Assembly: GCF_010470675.1 (NCBI RefSeq)
Contig: NZ_VOIQ01000010.1
Location: 62,001-126,000 of the forward strand
Reading direction: 5' to 3'
Source of the DNA: Desulfovibrio sp. JC010
GTDB lineage: Bacteria; Desulfobacterota; Desulfovibrionia; Desulfovibrionales; Desulfovibrionaceae
Length of the DNA: 64,000 nt
Of this stretch, positions 9,314 through 19,125 are shown one piece after another. A program made the position numbers and the translations under genes. A model generated the notes under the pieces. That model was not told the DNA's origin. It ran no database searches and saw nothing but the letters and a program-made list of their open reading frames with translations. Numbering within the stretch: the stretch's first letter is position 1; each line of letters starts with the position of its first letter.

Positions 9314-10234
9314 CTACGAAGAAATTGTAAATTGTTCAATGCGGTTGCGTCCGTTTTCCTTGGCCAGATAAAGGGCTTTATCCGCCAGATCCAGCAATAC
9401 ATCGGAACCGTCGCCATTATCAGGGATCATACTTGCGACTCCTACGCTCACCGTGACGACCGGAGCATGGGAACCGTTGTGGGAGATTGCCAGTTTCTCA
9501 ATATTTGAACGCAGCACCTCGGCAATCCTGGTTCCCCCTTCAAGGTCGGTATCCGGGAGCAGGGCAACAAACTCCTCACCGCCGTAACGCACAACAAGAT
9601 CGGTGGACCGCTTCAGGCTTCCGGCCAGTTCCCGGGCCACCAGACGCAGACATTCGTCGCCCATGGCATGCCCTTTGGTATCATTATATGCCTTGAAAAA
9701 ATCAATATCGATAAACGCGGCGCTAAGAGGACTGCCATGCCTGCGGGCCCGCTGCCATTCAACATCCAGACGGTTTTCGAGCTGTCTGCGGTTGGGCAGT
9801 CCGGTCAGGGCGTCGATCATGGAAAGTTCTTTAAGCATGTCACGCTGTTTTTTTAATTCCAGCTGGGTTTTGACCCGCACTTTGACAATGGGCAGGCTGA
9901 AAGGTTTGGTGATGTAGTCCACAGCACCGATTTCCAGCCCTTTGGCCTCGTCTTCAACCTGATTTCTGGAACTTATAAAAATTACCGGAATATCTCTGGT
10001 GCCCTTATTCTCCTGCAACGCACGACAGACTTCATAACCGTCCATTCCGGGCATGACAATATCAAGCAGGATCAGATCCGGGGGATCTTCAGACGCGGCA
10101 ATATCAAGTGTCCCGGGACCGTCCAAAGCAACAGCAACCCGGTATTCCCCGCTAAGTGCCGCCCCCAGTAATTTGATGTTTGCCGGGGCATCATCCACGA
10201 TGAGAATCTTATATTTTAAATGTTCAATGCTCAT
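9314..10234 (-). CDS. Response regulator with diguanylate cyclase output (REC-GGDEF)
   Basis: A 306-residue cytosolic protein. The receiver (residues 1-125) has the acidic pair DD14-15, phospho-Asp58 in LILLDIVMPGMDG and Lys110 in TKPF. The GGDEF domain (about 140-300) has an intact GGEEF active site at 218-222 and the inhibitory RxxD site (R209-D212) five residues before it. It should therefore make c-di-GMP and be product-inhibited. It starts five bases after the hybrid kinase stop, so it is very likely the kinase's output. In the Tor system the output is a DNA-binding regulator; here it is an enzyme. Confidence 0.93.
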   Translation of the reverse strand: MSIEHLKYKILIVDDAPANIKLLGAALSGEYRVAVALDGPGTLDIAASEDPPDLILLDIVMPGMDGYEVCRALQENKGTRDIPVIFISSRNQVEDEAKGLEIGAVDYITKPFSLPIVKVRVKTQLELKKQRDMLKELSMIDALTGLPNRRQLENRLDVEWQRARRHGSPLSAAFIDIDFFKAYNDTKGHAMGDECLRLVARELAGSLKRSTDLVVRYGGEEFVALLPDTDLEGGTRIAEVLRSNIEKLAISHNGSHAPVVTVSVGVASMIPDNGDGSDVLLDLADKALYLAKENGRNRIEQFTISS

Positions 10235-10239
10235 TGATG

Positions 10240-13200
10240 TTATTCCCGAATACCCTTGAACTGCATTTCCAGATCATCCAACTCAACCACGGCACCCTTG
10301 AAATCAAAACCGCCGATGGCCTTTTTAAGCCTTTCCAGTCCGGGTTGATACTTATCATCATATAGCTGCGGGGATATTTTTTCAAACACACTTTCAGCTT
10401 CAAAATCATTCCGGCCCAGCAGCGTCCTAAGTTCCGTAAATAAATCTTCGATATTCTCACCACCTGCTTTCGCAAAATCTTCCGGATCAGGCAATGCAGT
10501 CTCTTCCGGCAGGTTGGCGATGGAACCGAGGACTATCTGCAATTCGGTTTCATACGAATCCAGCAAAGGACGTACGGCGTATAAATTATTGTCCGTTATG
10601 GCCCGCTCCAATTCCCCGCAGACCCTGTGCAGTGAATAGGCGGAAAAATTCCCGCTCACGCCTTTTATTGTATGAGCCAGTACCGCTGCCTGTCTTTCCT
10701 TGCCGGACTCAAGCAACCAGCGCAATCGTTCTGCCGAATCGGAATAGTCGGCTTCGAAATCACCCAACATGGTCCGCAGCAGCTTTGTGCGGCCCAGCAT
10801 CCGCTGTAAAGCGGATTGAATATCTATGCCCGGCAGGGAATCGGGAAGAACATCCTTTTCTCCGGAATCCAAATTCGCCGTTACTGTTTCCGTTCCTGAT
10901 TCACTTTCCCGTGGAGCGATCCAGCGGCTCAGCGTCTCGAAAAGCTGATCCGTATCAATGGGCTTGGAAACATAGTCGTCCATGCCCGCAGCAATGCATT
11001 TCTCCCGGTCACCTTTCATGGCATGGGCGGTCATGGCAATAATGGGCAGGTTACAAAGCTTCTCAAGCTTACGCATTTCAGCAGTGGATTCCAGCCCGTC
11101 CATAACCGGCATCTGCACATCCATAAGTACGGCATCGTAAGGATGTTCCTTGGCCTCCACCACAGCCTCAAGGCCGTTGACTACAGTTTTTACATTAATG
11201 CCGACACATTCCAGAATTTCCCGGGCCACATTACGGTTAATGGCATTGTCCTCCACCAGCAGAACGGATGCCCCGGCCAATTTCCTGCTGAACTCTTCGG
11301 TATCACAGGAAACCACGGGCAAAGCCGGAACGTCATCACGCTTGCGGTCAAAAACATTCATGATCATATCAAAAAGCATGGACTGCTTTACCGGCTTGAT
11401 CAGAAAAGCGTTCACACCTGCTTTTTCCGCCCGGATCATAATTTCCTCCCGGCCGAAAGCGGTCATCATGATGATAGGAATCTTGCGCACAAAGGGGTTC
11501 TTGCGGATATTGACGGTCAAATCGATACCGTCCATGCCGGGCATCTTCCAGTCCAGAATAAGCAGCTTGTACGGATCACCACCATTGGCGGACAATATGC
11601 TCAAAGCTTCTTCCCCTGAATTCGCAGCAGTAACATTAAAACTTAACGATTCAAGGGTTTCGCGCATGATTTCACGGGCCGAGTCATTGTCATCCACAAT
11701 CAGAACCTTAAGTCCGCGCAGATCCGGAGGGGTCTGCACCAGACGGGATGAAGGAGTGGCACTTATGCCGAACTCAATGGAAAAATAAAAAGTTGTGCCC
11801 TTGTCTGAAGAACTCTCGGCCCAGACTTTTCCGCCCATTGCTTCTACCAGCTGTCTGGTAATGGCCAGCCCCAGTCCGGTGCCGCCGAACTTACGGGTGG
11901 TGGAACCGTCCGCCTGCGTAAAAGGCTCAAAAAGCTTGGGCAGCATTTCTTCATCAATACCCATGCCGGAATCACTGATCGAAAAGGTCAATAAGGTTCT
12001 ATCTTTATTGACCGGTCCCGGATTGGCTCGGACAACAACTTCCCCGGCATCAGTAAATTTTATGGCGTTGTTGGTCAGATTGATCAGAACCTGCCCCAAC
12101 CGGAGCGGGTCCCCGACCAAACGGGGCGGAACCTTTGGTGCCACGGAAACCACCAGCTCTATCCCTTTATCCGAAGCATTATTGGCAAAGAGGTCCGAAA
12201 GATTTTCCATAACATCGGCCAGTTCGAATTCGGTTGTTTCGAGGTCCAGCTTACCGGCTTCAATCTTGGAAAAATCCAGAATATCATTGATGATAGTCAA
12301 CAGGGACCTTGCCGACTGCTTAATTTTATGCAGATAATCCCGCTGCTTGGGAGTCAGTTCCGAACGCAGGGCAAGGTCGGTCATGCCCAGAACGCCGTTC
12401 ATGGGCGTCCTGATCTCATGACTCATATTGGCCAGAAATTCGCTTTTGGAACGGTTGGCTTCATCAGCTTCGCGCTTGGCCTGTCCAAGCTCAATGACCG
12501 TTTCAGAAAGCCGCTGTGCATTCTCCTTTTGTTCATCACGGGCCTTGAGCAACTCACGGGTACGCTCATCAACCTTCTGCTCAAGGGTGGCCTGATAACT
12601 TTTTATCTCCTCCTCCGCTTTTCTGCGGATTACAATCTCTTCACGCAAGGAGTAGTTATACTCCTTCAGTTTCTTCATGAAGTTATTGAAATGATCGGCC
12701 AGCAGACCAAGCTCATCCCTTTCTTCACGTCGCATACGTATGGAGAAATCACCTTCTTCAGCCTGATCAAATTTCTCCTGCAACTCATGAATTGGCCGGG
12801 ACAGGGCATTACCGATAAACCCCGAAATAATCATCACCATCAGCAGGGCGGCCCCCATGACAATCATGATGACCAGCCCGATATCATCAAGGGGCTGGTA
12901 AAAATCGGATTTATAGCCGGAGGAGGTCACAACCCATCCCAGCTCCGGTATGTCATTAAAATAAATAACCTTATCCCTAAAAGATTCTTCGCCGGGATTC
13001 TTCCATTCATATTCGAAATGCCCGTTTTTCAAGCCAATAATCTTCTCGATAATCTCCCTTTGGCCGGAATCATCGATTTCCTTATAGCTGGTCCCTGCCA
13101 GCTTGGGATGAATCAAAAAATTTCCTTTATAATCAAGTATACTGGGATACCCGGTTTTACCGAATCCCAGGCTCAGAAAATTGTCCTGCAAATCATCAAG

Positions 13201-13803
13201 GTTGATCAGTTGGTTAAATTCATCACGATAGGAAGAGGCGGTTATGATCCAGTCCCAAGGCTGGAAATAGGTCATGGAGACTGCTTTAGGCCGGACCTCC
13301 TTCTCAAGAGGCTCTTTCCAGTCATACTCAAGATATCCATTCTTCTGCTTGATCTGCTCTTTCACAAAAGACAAACCGCTTAAATCCACCCCGAGCAGGC
13401 TGCGCTTGGGATGAACCACCATTACGCCTTCGCTGTTCAGACAGTAGACTCTTCCGGTTCTGCCGATATGCTGACTGCGGAAAGCCTGTGTCGCACGTTT
13501 CTTGGCTTCTGCTTCAGTTATGACTCCCCTGCGTACCTGACGGTGCAGCTGACGGACTATTTCATAATTTTTTTCCGCCACTGCCCGCATGTAATTCTTG
13601 ATTGAGGCGTCCGCAGTGCTGCGGACCATATTGAGAATGGCTTTTGTCGCTACCTGCAGGTCATCTTCAATAGTCTGCTGCAGAATTTTCTTGGCCTGCA
13701 TGTAGATCAGCCCCCCGCCAACCCCGAAGGCCAGCAGAAAAGCCAATGAATACGCTATAAAAAGTTTGTTGCGTATGCGCATGCTGCGTAAAGCCTGAAA
13801 CAT
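10240..13803 (-). CDS. TorS-like hybrid histidine kinase: tandem Cache, HAMP, HisKA-HATPase, two REC, Hpt
   Basis: A 1187-residue membrane phosphorelay protein. Membrane helix 12-34; periplasmic region 35-305 with two clearly related Cache-type repeats (about 112-203 and 214-305, each with a HPK motif); membrane helix 309-333; HAMP to about 385; coiled coil to 455; HisKA with His462 in [10 protein letters not shown]; HATPase with [11 protein letters not shown] and GTGLGLAI; receivers with Asp751 and Asp895; Hpt with His1044 in AHTIKG. All phosphorelay residues are present. The ATG directly follows the TorT-like stop, and GGAG lies six bases upstream. Unlike E. coli TorS, the sensor is Cache rather than helical. 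Confidence 0.94.
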   Translation of the reverse strand: MFQALRSMRIRNKLFIAYSLAFLLAFGVGGGLIYMQAKKILQQTIEDDLQVATKAILNMVRSTADASIKNYMRAVAEKNYEIVRQLHRQVRRGVITEAEAKKRATQAFRSQHIGRTGRVYCLNSEGVMVVHPKRSLLGVDLSGLSFVKEQIKQKNGYLEYDWKEPLEKEVRPKAVSMTYFQPWDWIITASSYRDEFNQLINLDDLQDNFLSLGFGKTGYPSILDYKGNFLIHPKLAGTSYKEIDDSGQREIIEKIIGLKNGHFEYEWKNPGEESFRDKVIYFNDIPELGWVVTSSGYKSDFYQPLDDIGLVIMIVMGAALLMVMIISGFIGNALSRPIHELQEKFDQAEEGDFSIRMRREERDELGLLADHFNNFMKKLKEYNYSLREEIVIRRKAEEEIKSYQATLEQKVDERTRELLKARDEQKENAQRLSETVIELGQAKREADEANRSKSEFLANMSHEIRTPMNGVLGMTDLALRSELTPKQRDYLHKIKQSARSLLTIINDILDFSKIEAGKLDLETTEFELADVMENLSDLFANNASDKGIELVVSVAPKVPPRLVGDPLRLGQVLINLTNNAIKFTDAGEVVVRANPGPVNKDRTLLTFSISDSGMGIDEEMLPKLFEPFTQADGSTTRKFGGTGLGLAITRQLVEAMGGKVWAESSSDKGTTFYFSIEFGISATPSSRLVQTPPDLRGLKVLIVDDNDSAREIMRETLESLSFNVTAANSGEEALSILSANGGDPYKLLILDWKMPGMDGIDLTVNIRKNPFVRKIPIIMMTAFGREEIMIRAEKAGVNAFLIKPVKQSMLFDMIMNVFDRKRDDVPALPVVSCDTEEFSRKLAGASVLLVEDNAINRNVAREILECVGINVKTVVNGLEAVVEAKEHPYDAVLMDVQMPVMDGLESTAEMRKLEKLCNLPIIAMTAHAMKGDREKCIAAGMDDYVSKPIDTDQLFETLSRWIAPRESESGTETVTANLDSGEKDVLPDSLPGIDIQSALQRMLGRTKLLRTMLGDFEADYSDSAERLRWLLESGKERQAAVLAHTIKGVSGNFSAYSLHRVCGELERAITDNNLYAVRPLLDSYETELQIVLGSIANLPEETALPDPEDFAKAGGENIEDLFTELRTLLGRNDFEAESVFEKISPQLYDDKYQPGLERLKKAIGGFDFKGAVVELDDLEMQFKGIRE

Positions 13804-14979
13804 TTATTTCTCCGGCCCCAATTCAAATACAGGCTTGTAATCACGGGGTCCGAACAACCCGTCATATGGGTAACTGTCAATATTTTCAGTGGTCACAGTG
13901 GGAATAAAAGGACCGGAGCGGAAAGGAAAATCACGGCCCGGCTTTTCCCCATTCAGGATACGCACCATCATGTCAACGGCCATTCGACCCTGAAAAACAG
14001 TGAGATCAGAAGGAGAACCCATGACCTGCCCTTTAACTATTTTATCGTAAAGGTCGGGAATTATGTAAGTGGAGACAACTCCGGTTTCGGCACTCCTGCC
14101 CGTCAGCTCAAGTATCCCCGGAGCTACATCTGCAGCCACGGCATTTCCCACCAGGTAGTCTACATCCGTATGTTCAGCCAGGGCCTCATGCACAAGCCTG
14201 CTCTGCTGAACCCGCCCGGTATCACCCCACTTCACGGAAACAATCTCGACACTGCCCGGAAAATACTGCATGGCATCCTCGAACCCGTGCAGGGTTTCAG
14301 GGGCCCAGCCGGAAGCCTTGGGGCCGGGGAAAAATGCGATTTTAAGATTGTCACGCCCGGACTTCTCGGCCTGCTCGGCAAGGAATTCGCCTGCATAATA
14401 GCCCATATCGTAGAAGGAGACCAAAGCCTTGGCCGTAATCTGCGGAGCATGGACATCGTTGATAACTTCCACCACCGGGATTCCCTTGGCCGAAAGTTCA
14501 GCAACAATTGAATCCACGCCGCTGTAGCTGATGGAACCGAGAACAATCCCGTCCACATCAGCCCGGCTGAGTTCCTGAAGCTGCTCAATCTGCTTTTCCA
14601 GATGATCATACCCCCCGGCCTCAAGCAGCTTGATACCTATGCCCAGCCTCCGGGCCTCCTCAATAATGCCGTAATTAACTGCAATCCAGTAAGAATCTTT
14701 AATATGGGGAAATGATACGCCAATGGTGTATGGGCGGTTCACTTTTTGCGGTCCGTTCCATTCTTCCAGTTTGGGACCTTTCAGATTTGTGCTGGCCTGA
14801 CCGGGGACTTTACTTTGCGCATCATAACTGCCGTAATAGCTCTTTACCTGTATGGGCCACCAGCTATCTTCAGCTGCAACAGCAGAAGTCCCGGCAGCGA
14901 GCAGAACAAGGACGGCAAGCCCGAATATGACAAACAGATTATTTATCGAAGAATAAAACTTGATCTCGGAAGAATACAT
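13804..14979 (-). CDS. torT: TorT-like periplasmic sensor-binding protein
   Basis: A 391-residue type-I periplasmic binding protein. A hydrophobic signal (about residues 13-36, ending AVAAED) leads to a mature protein starting SWWPIQVKSYYG, strongly like TorT. The line YTIGVSFPHIKDSYWIAVNYG is the TorT signature region. The fold resembles ribose-binding proteins. In the Tor system TorT binds TMAO and signals through TorS; this protein probably presents a ligand to the adjacent kinase. First gene of a three-gene operon. The ligand may be TMAO or something else; the tandem Cache sensor is a reason for caution. Confidence 0.85.
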   Translation of the reverse strand: MYSSEIKFYSSINNLFVIFGLAVLVLLAAGTSAVAAEDSWWPIQVKSYYGSYDAQSKVPGQASTNLKGPKLEEWNGPQKVNRPYTIGVSFPHIKDSYWIAVNYGIIEEARRLGIGIKLLEAGGYDHLEKQIEQLQELSRADVDGIVLGSISYSGVDSIVAELSAKGIPVVEVINDVHAPQITAKALVSFYDMGYYAGEFLAEQAEKSGRDNLKIAFFPGPKASGWAPETLHGFEDAMQYFPGSVEIVSVKWGDTGRVQQSRLVHEALAEHTDVDYLVGNAVAADVAPGILELTGRSAETGVVSTYIIPDLYDKIVKGQVMGSPSDLTVFQGRMAVDMMVRILNGEKPGRDFPFRSGPFIPTVTTENIDSYPYDGLFGPRDYKPVFELGPEK

Positions 14980-15096
14980 CAGGCCCCTGTCCTCATGTTC
15001 ATAGCCACTTGGATATACTTAAATTTTGCCCGACCATTCCCCTGAATGGACCAACAAAATTTCCACCTCAAGCTTGAACATAAGCTAATAGAGACC

Positions 15097-15140
15097 TTTT
15101 GTTAACAACTATAGTTTTATAAATTGTATTTATAACAAAA
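15097..15140. promoter_or_regulatory. Nested AT-rich palindromes upstream of the torT operon
   Basis: TTTTGTTA (15097-15104) is inverted at 15133-15140. Inside it TATAAA (15118-15123) is inverted at 15129-15134 with a 5-base spacer. They lie about 120-160 bp before the torT start and 28 bp after the preceding gene. Candidate operator, or a weak terminator for the upstream gene. Confidence 0.3.
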
Positions 15141-15167
15141 AGAGTCAGGCATGCGCACAGTCTACTG

Positions 15168-16181
15168 TCAGGAACCTTTCAAGGCCTGAAGATAGGCACT
15201 GCGCAAACCTTCATGTTCAATAGTTTCCGCAAAGTGAAGATAAAGGAGCTTGAGTGAGCCGTCCAAAATGGCTTTGCTGTTGTCCAGCCTGTTTTGGACT
15301 AAGGTCTCCCGGTTATAGCCTGCAATCCACTCCGCAAATGCTGCTGCCCTGTGGCTGGCCCTGTGCAGTCTGTCCACCTTGTTAAACCCGCTTTTTGCCA
15401 CCTGCTTACAACGATCGCCATTCGCGGTGAGTTCTGCCACCAGTTTTACAAGCCCGTCCAGATCACTCTGTTCGTAGGTGAAGATGTCCTCACCATCGGT
15501 AAATAATTCGCTCTGCCCATGCCCTATCTCCGGCGTGACAAGACAGGCACCGCATCCTAACGCTTCGAACAACCGATAGTTCATGTCGCCCCGCTCGGCT
15601 ATATTAAGCACCAGTCGGGCCTGTGAAAAAAGTTCCCGGTAATCTCCCTGCGTGACGTGCATATTGGGAATTTTTTTCTGCAATTCCCTAAGCATCCTGG
15701 CCCTGACAGGAAAAATGTCTTCCTTGACATTGCCGACAAAAAGCAGACCCCATTTCTTCTGCAATTCCAGCGGACGATCTTCATCCTTGGCAAAGGCGGG
15801 CAGCCAGAGGACCCGGTCATCCGGCAAACGTTTGCCGCGATATTCATCAATGTGGTCTTTCAGACTGACGGTGCACAGATCAAAAGCCTGAGCGTAAATG
15901 GGATACCAGCCATGAATATGGCTATCCACACTCAAAAAAACCGTCAGGCAGGGGTAGGATTCAAGGCCGAGCAGCATCGGCGGCTGGCTTCGATCTGCAT
16001 AAATAAGAATATCCGGGACAAACCCGCACCTTTCAACTATCCAATCCCAATTCCTGGGCTGTTTGCCAACGAATATATGGGCAAGTTCGCCAACATGATT
16101 GCGGAAGGCATCAAGAAAAAAACGTCCACCTATCCAGGCAACCTTCAGCTGGGAAAGAGGGGAGTTCGTGAAATGGCTCAT
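15168..16181 (-). CDS. CgeB/YkvP-like glycosyltransferase (GT-B fold)
   Basis: A 337-residue cytosolic protein. A C-terminal glycosyltransferase domain shows LLFVGNVKED (new Rossmann half, near 147-156), RLFEALGCGACLVTPE (near 217-232) and a downstream gap-filled tail with paired helices, the pattern of CgeB-like glycosyltransferases. The N-terminal half is degenerate, as usual in this group. CgeB-like enzymes often act in glycosylation of surface structures or flagellin. AGGTGG precedes the ATG by about eleven bases. Divergent from the radical-SAM gene at 16416. Acceptor and donor unknown. Confidence 0.8.
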   Translation of the reverse strand: MSHFTNSPLSQLKVAWIGGRFFLDAFRNHVGELAHIFVGKQPRNWDWIVERCGFVPDILIYADRSQPPMLLGLESYPCLTVFLSVDSHIHGWYPIYAQAFDLCTVSLKDHIDEYRGKRLPDDRVLWLPAFAKDEDRPLELQKKWGLLFVGNVKEDIFPVRARMLRELQKKIPNMHVTQGDYRELFSQARLVLNIAERGDMNYRLFEALGCGACLVTPEIGHGQSELFTDGEDIFTYEQSDLDGLVKLVAELTANGDRCKQVAKSGFNKVDRLHRASHRAAAFAEWIAGYNRETLVQNRLDNSKAILDGSLKLLYLHFAETIEHEGLRSAYLQALKGS

Positions 16182-16314
16182 CCGGATTATCCACCTTTAA
16201 CAATTGATGATACACAGGAAAATCTACCTTCGTACGGGACTTTGCGCAGGGAAAAGAGTAGATTAAGCGACAGCAGATCGAAAGTACACGTTTATGTAAC
16301 TGATTTCAACACAA

Positions 16315-16359
16315 CGCATTAAATGGTACGTTTTTCGCATTAAATTCAGGGATTATAAT
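16315..16359 (+). promoter_or_regulatory. Promoter with perfect -10 and a phased 10-bp direct repeat
   Basis: TATAAT at 16354-16359 is a consensus -10, 57 bp before the radical-SAM start. No good -35 exists at the right spacing. Two copies of CGCATTAAAT (16315-16324 and 16336-16345) lie 21 bp apart, two helical turns, covering the -35 area. This looks like an activator site replacing the -35. Confidence 0.45.
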
Positions 16360-16415
16360 ATTTGACACTACAGCCGCGTATGCTAGTCCATACGTTTATC
16401 AAGGAAAATAATTTT

Positions 16416-17462
16416 ATGGCAATTAGCTCACTCCACTCCCTGCCACCCGGAACCCCAGTCCGAGCCGGAGACATCAACAGGTATGATGCAGAGACACCGT
16501 TCGTGGTTAACTGGGTCGTATCAAATGCGTGCAACTTCTCTTGTTCATACTGCTCCGAAGCAAGCGTCACAAAGTACAATGTGCCGCGCATGGAAGATTT
16601 GAAAAAAAGTGTCAACGCCATAGCCGCCCTTGACCGGACAAAGGTCAAATTCACATTAACAGGCGGCGAGCCGACCATACACCCCGACTTTGTCGAACTG
16701 GTGCAGTACATCCTCGAGACCCTTGGAGACCGGGTTTTCATTCATATAATGACCAACCTGAGTCAGTCGCCTCAATTTTTCTCCGACTTTGCCGAAAAAT
16801 TCAAAAATTATACATCACAGATAGACTTTGACGCATCGATCCATCTGGAACAGGTGGACATGTCCGGCTTTGAGCAGGCTGCCACCATTCTTTCCGATGC
16901 CGGATTCGTGGTTGTCGCCTATGTTCTGGCGCATCCTCGCTATATGAAAATCGTCAGAAAGACTCACGAGCACATCTGTGGTTTTGAACTGGAAAATTTT
17001 CGGGCACGCCCTCCAAAGGTAGTCATTTTCAGCGGCAACAGACCTTCCCCACCGGTTTTCACACAAGAAGACTCCCTCTGGCTCGGCATAGGACAAGGCT
17101 CCGCCAAAACAGTACAAAATCTTTTTGTGGACAGGATCAAAACAACAACACCTGAACTTGTTCTGCACAGGGAATTGTTCGACAGAAACACCCTCATCGC
17201 ATCGCAGCAGAACAACTTCAAAGGGTTGTTATGCAATGCCGGAGTGGACAGTATCGCAATCGACCAGAACGGTCTGGTGGACAGGGCCGTCTGCTTCAGG
17301 GGGAGCGGGCTGTCACAGCTTAATATTTACACTGACCCGAATATTCTCGACCATCTGGGCAGCCCGGTCAAATGCCCGTTTGAACAATGTTTTTGCGGCG
17401 CAGATCTGGTGTTGCCTAAATACATCATCCCTGAATTAGGACCGAATAAGAATACCGCATAA
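16416..17462 (+). CDS. Radical SAM protein with C-terminal cysteine cluster
   Basis: A 348-residue iron-sulfur enzyme. CNFSCSYC (near residues 34-41) binds the SAM [4Fe-4S] cluster, and FTLTGGEPTIHPD is the GGE motif. The C-terminal 70 residues hold further cysteines (LLCNAG, VDRAVCF, VKCPFEQCFCG), which may bind an auxiliary cluster. I start at MAISSLHSLPP because AAGGA lies ten bases before this ATG; a longer frame to 16362 overlaps the -10. First of three + strand genes with the sugar oxidoreductase/acyltransferase and epimerase, so a role in sugar modification is plausible. Reaction unknown. Confidence 0.82.
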   Translation: MAISSLHSLPPGTPVRAGDINRYDAETPFVVNWVVSNACNFSCSYCSEASVTKYNVPRMEDLKKSVNAIAALDRTKVKFTLTGGEPTIHPDFVELVQYILETLGDRVFIHIMTNLSQSPQFFSDFAEKFKNYTSQIDFDASIHLEQVDMSGFEQAATILSDAGFVVVAYVLAHPRYMKIVRKTHEHICGFELENFRARPPKVVIFSGNRPSPPVFTQEDSLWLGIGQGSAKTVQNLFVDRIKTTTPELVLHRELFDRNTLIASQQNNFKGLLCNAGVDSIAIDQNGLVDRAVCFRGSGLSQLNIYTDPNILDHLGSPVKCPFEQCFCGADLVLPKYIIPELGPNKNTA

Positions 17463-17551
17463 TTCAGAAATGGACCGAAATCACTCACCCTGAACAGTAC
17501 AACGACATATACAGAACATTTTATGAATTCAGATAACCACGGAGAATTCTA

Positions 17552-19123
17552 ATGGGCCATTCGCCAAAAATATGTGTAATCGGCTCCGGATACTGGGGCA
17601 AAAACCTGATCCGCAATTTTAATAACCTCGGCAGCCTGTCCATGATCTGCGACAAGGACACGGAAGCAGTCGCCAGCTTTTGCTCCATGTACGAAGACGT
17701 GCAAGGGTGCAATTCCTTAAGCGAAGTCCTTTCCAACGAAGCCATTGACGCCGTCGCCATAGCCACCCCCGCGGAAACCCACTTCTCCATTGCCAAAGAA
17801 GCTCTGCTGGCCGGGAAACACGCTTTTGTGGAAAAACCTTTGGTCCTCTCTGAATCCGAGGCCCGCGAGCTCATCAATATTGCCGAAGAAAAAAATCTCA
17901 CCTTGATGGTCGGCCATCTGCTCCAATATCATCCGGCATTCATCAAACTCAAAGAACTCGTCGATTCCGGGGAGCTGGGACGCATCAACTACATTTATTC
18001 CCATCGGTTGAATCTGGGTAAAATCAGACGTGAAGAGAACATATTCTGGTCCTTTGCACCGCACGACATATCCATGCTTCTTTCACTTGCCGGGGAAATG
18101 CCGGAGTCCGTCCGCACCAGCGGCGGCAATTACCTCCACAACAGCATTGCAGACACGACCATGACGGATATGACCTTCCCGTCCGGCCTCAGGGCACACA
18201 TATTCGTGTCATGGCTGCATCCCTTTAAAGAACAGAAATTCGTTGTTGTGGCAGACAAGAAAATGGCTGTCTTCGACGACACCCTGCCCTGGGATGAAAA
18301 GCTCAAACTCTATCCGCACAAGATACATTGGGAAACAGGCCAGCCGATCCCCGTAAAAGCTGATGCAGAGTTGGTTGTCCTTGAAGAGAGCGAACCCCTG
18401 CGCGACGAATGCAGCCATTTCCTGACCTGTATTCAAACCGGCGAAACTCCAAGGACAGACGGCTTGGAAGGATTACGGGTTCTCAGCATCCTCAATTCCG
18501 GACAACGTTCCCTTGACCTTGACGGACAGGCAGTTTCACCCAATGTGGATGATTCTTCTGACGTTTTTGTGCATGAAAGTTCCAATGTCGATCCTGATGC
18601 CGAAATCGGCAAAGGCACGATGATCTGGAATTTCTCACGGGTTCTCGGCAAATCCAGAATTGGCACCGACTGCCGCATCGGGCAGAATGTGGTCATCGGA
18701 CCGGACGTATTTATCGGCAACCGCTGCAAAATTCAAAACAACATCTCCGTATATACCGGCGTAACATTGGAAGACGATGTATTTTGCGGTCCCTCAATGG
18801 TCTTTACCAACGTTTTTAATCCAAGATGTGAAGTTCCGCGCATGGACCAGATCCGTTCCACCCTTGTCAAGAAAGGAGCGACTCTGGGAGCCAATTCCAC
18901 CATCGTCTGCGGCAACACCATTGGCAGGTACGCCTTTGTGGCAGCCGGGGCTGTAGTCACGCAAAATGTAGCTGATCACGCTTTGGTGCTGGGGAACCCG
19001 GCCCGGCAGGCCGGCTGGATGTGCGAATGCGGCGAAAAATTACCCGAAGATATGACCTGCGAAGTTTGCGGAAAACAATATGAGCAAAAATCTCAAGGCT
19101 TAAACAGGATTGCAGGGAGTTAA
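17552..19123 (+). CDS. Fused Gfo/Idh/MocA sugar dehydrogenase and hexapeptide N-acyltransferase
   Basis: A 523-residue two-domain enzyme. The N-terminus (about 1-315) is an NAD(P)-dependent Gfo/Idh/MocA oxidoreductase: GSGYWGKNLIRNF nucleotide loop and the catalytic-region motif VEKPL. Residues about 345-485 are left-handed beta-helix repeats (GKGTMIWNF, IGTDCRIGQNVVIG, and so on), like WbpD/WlbB N-acetyltransferases. A short tail has four cysteines (CECGEK...CEVCGK), a zinc-ribbon look. In Pseudomonas and Bordetella, WbpB/WlbA and WbpD/WlbB make UDP-GlcNAc(3NAc)A from UDP-GlcNAcA. Here both are one chain, followed three bases later by the 2-epimerase. The dehydrogenase (WbpA) and aminotransferase (WbpE) partners are not in the window. 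Confidence 0.88.
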   Translation: MGHSPKICVIGSGYWGKNLIRNFNNLGSLSMICDKDTEAVASFCSMYEDVQGCNSLSEVLSNEAIDAVAIATPAETHFSIAKEALLAGKHAFVEKPLVLSESEARELINIAEEKNLTLMVGHLLQYHPAFIKLKELVDSGELGRINYIYSHRLNLGKIRREENIFWSFAPHDISMLLSLAGEMPESVRTSGGNYLHNSIADTTMTDMTFPSGLRAHIFVSWLHPFKEQKFVVVADKKMAVFDDTLPWDEKLKLYPHKIHWETGQPIPVKADAELVVLEESEPLRDECSHFLTCIQTGETPRTDGLEGLRVLSILNSGQRSLDLDGQAVSPNVDDSSDVFVHESSNVDPDAEIGKGTMIWNFSRVLGKSRIGTDCRIGQNVVIGPDVFIGNRCKIQNNISVYTGVTLEDDVFCGPSMVFTNVFNPRCEVPRMDQIRSTLVKKGATLGANSTIVCGNTIGRYAFVAAGAVVTQNVADHALVLGNPARQAGWMCECGEKLPEDMTCEVCGKQYEQKSQGLNRIAGS

Positions 19124-19125
19124 AG

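Noticed and set aside
12328-13383. 351-codon + strand frame opposite the hybrid kinase
   Set aside because: Antisense shadow of the kinase, whose domains are all intact in the other strand.
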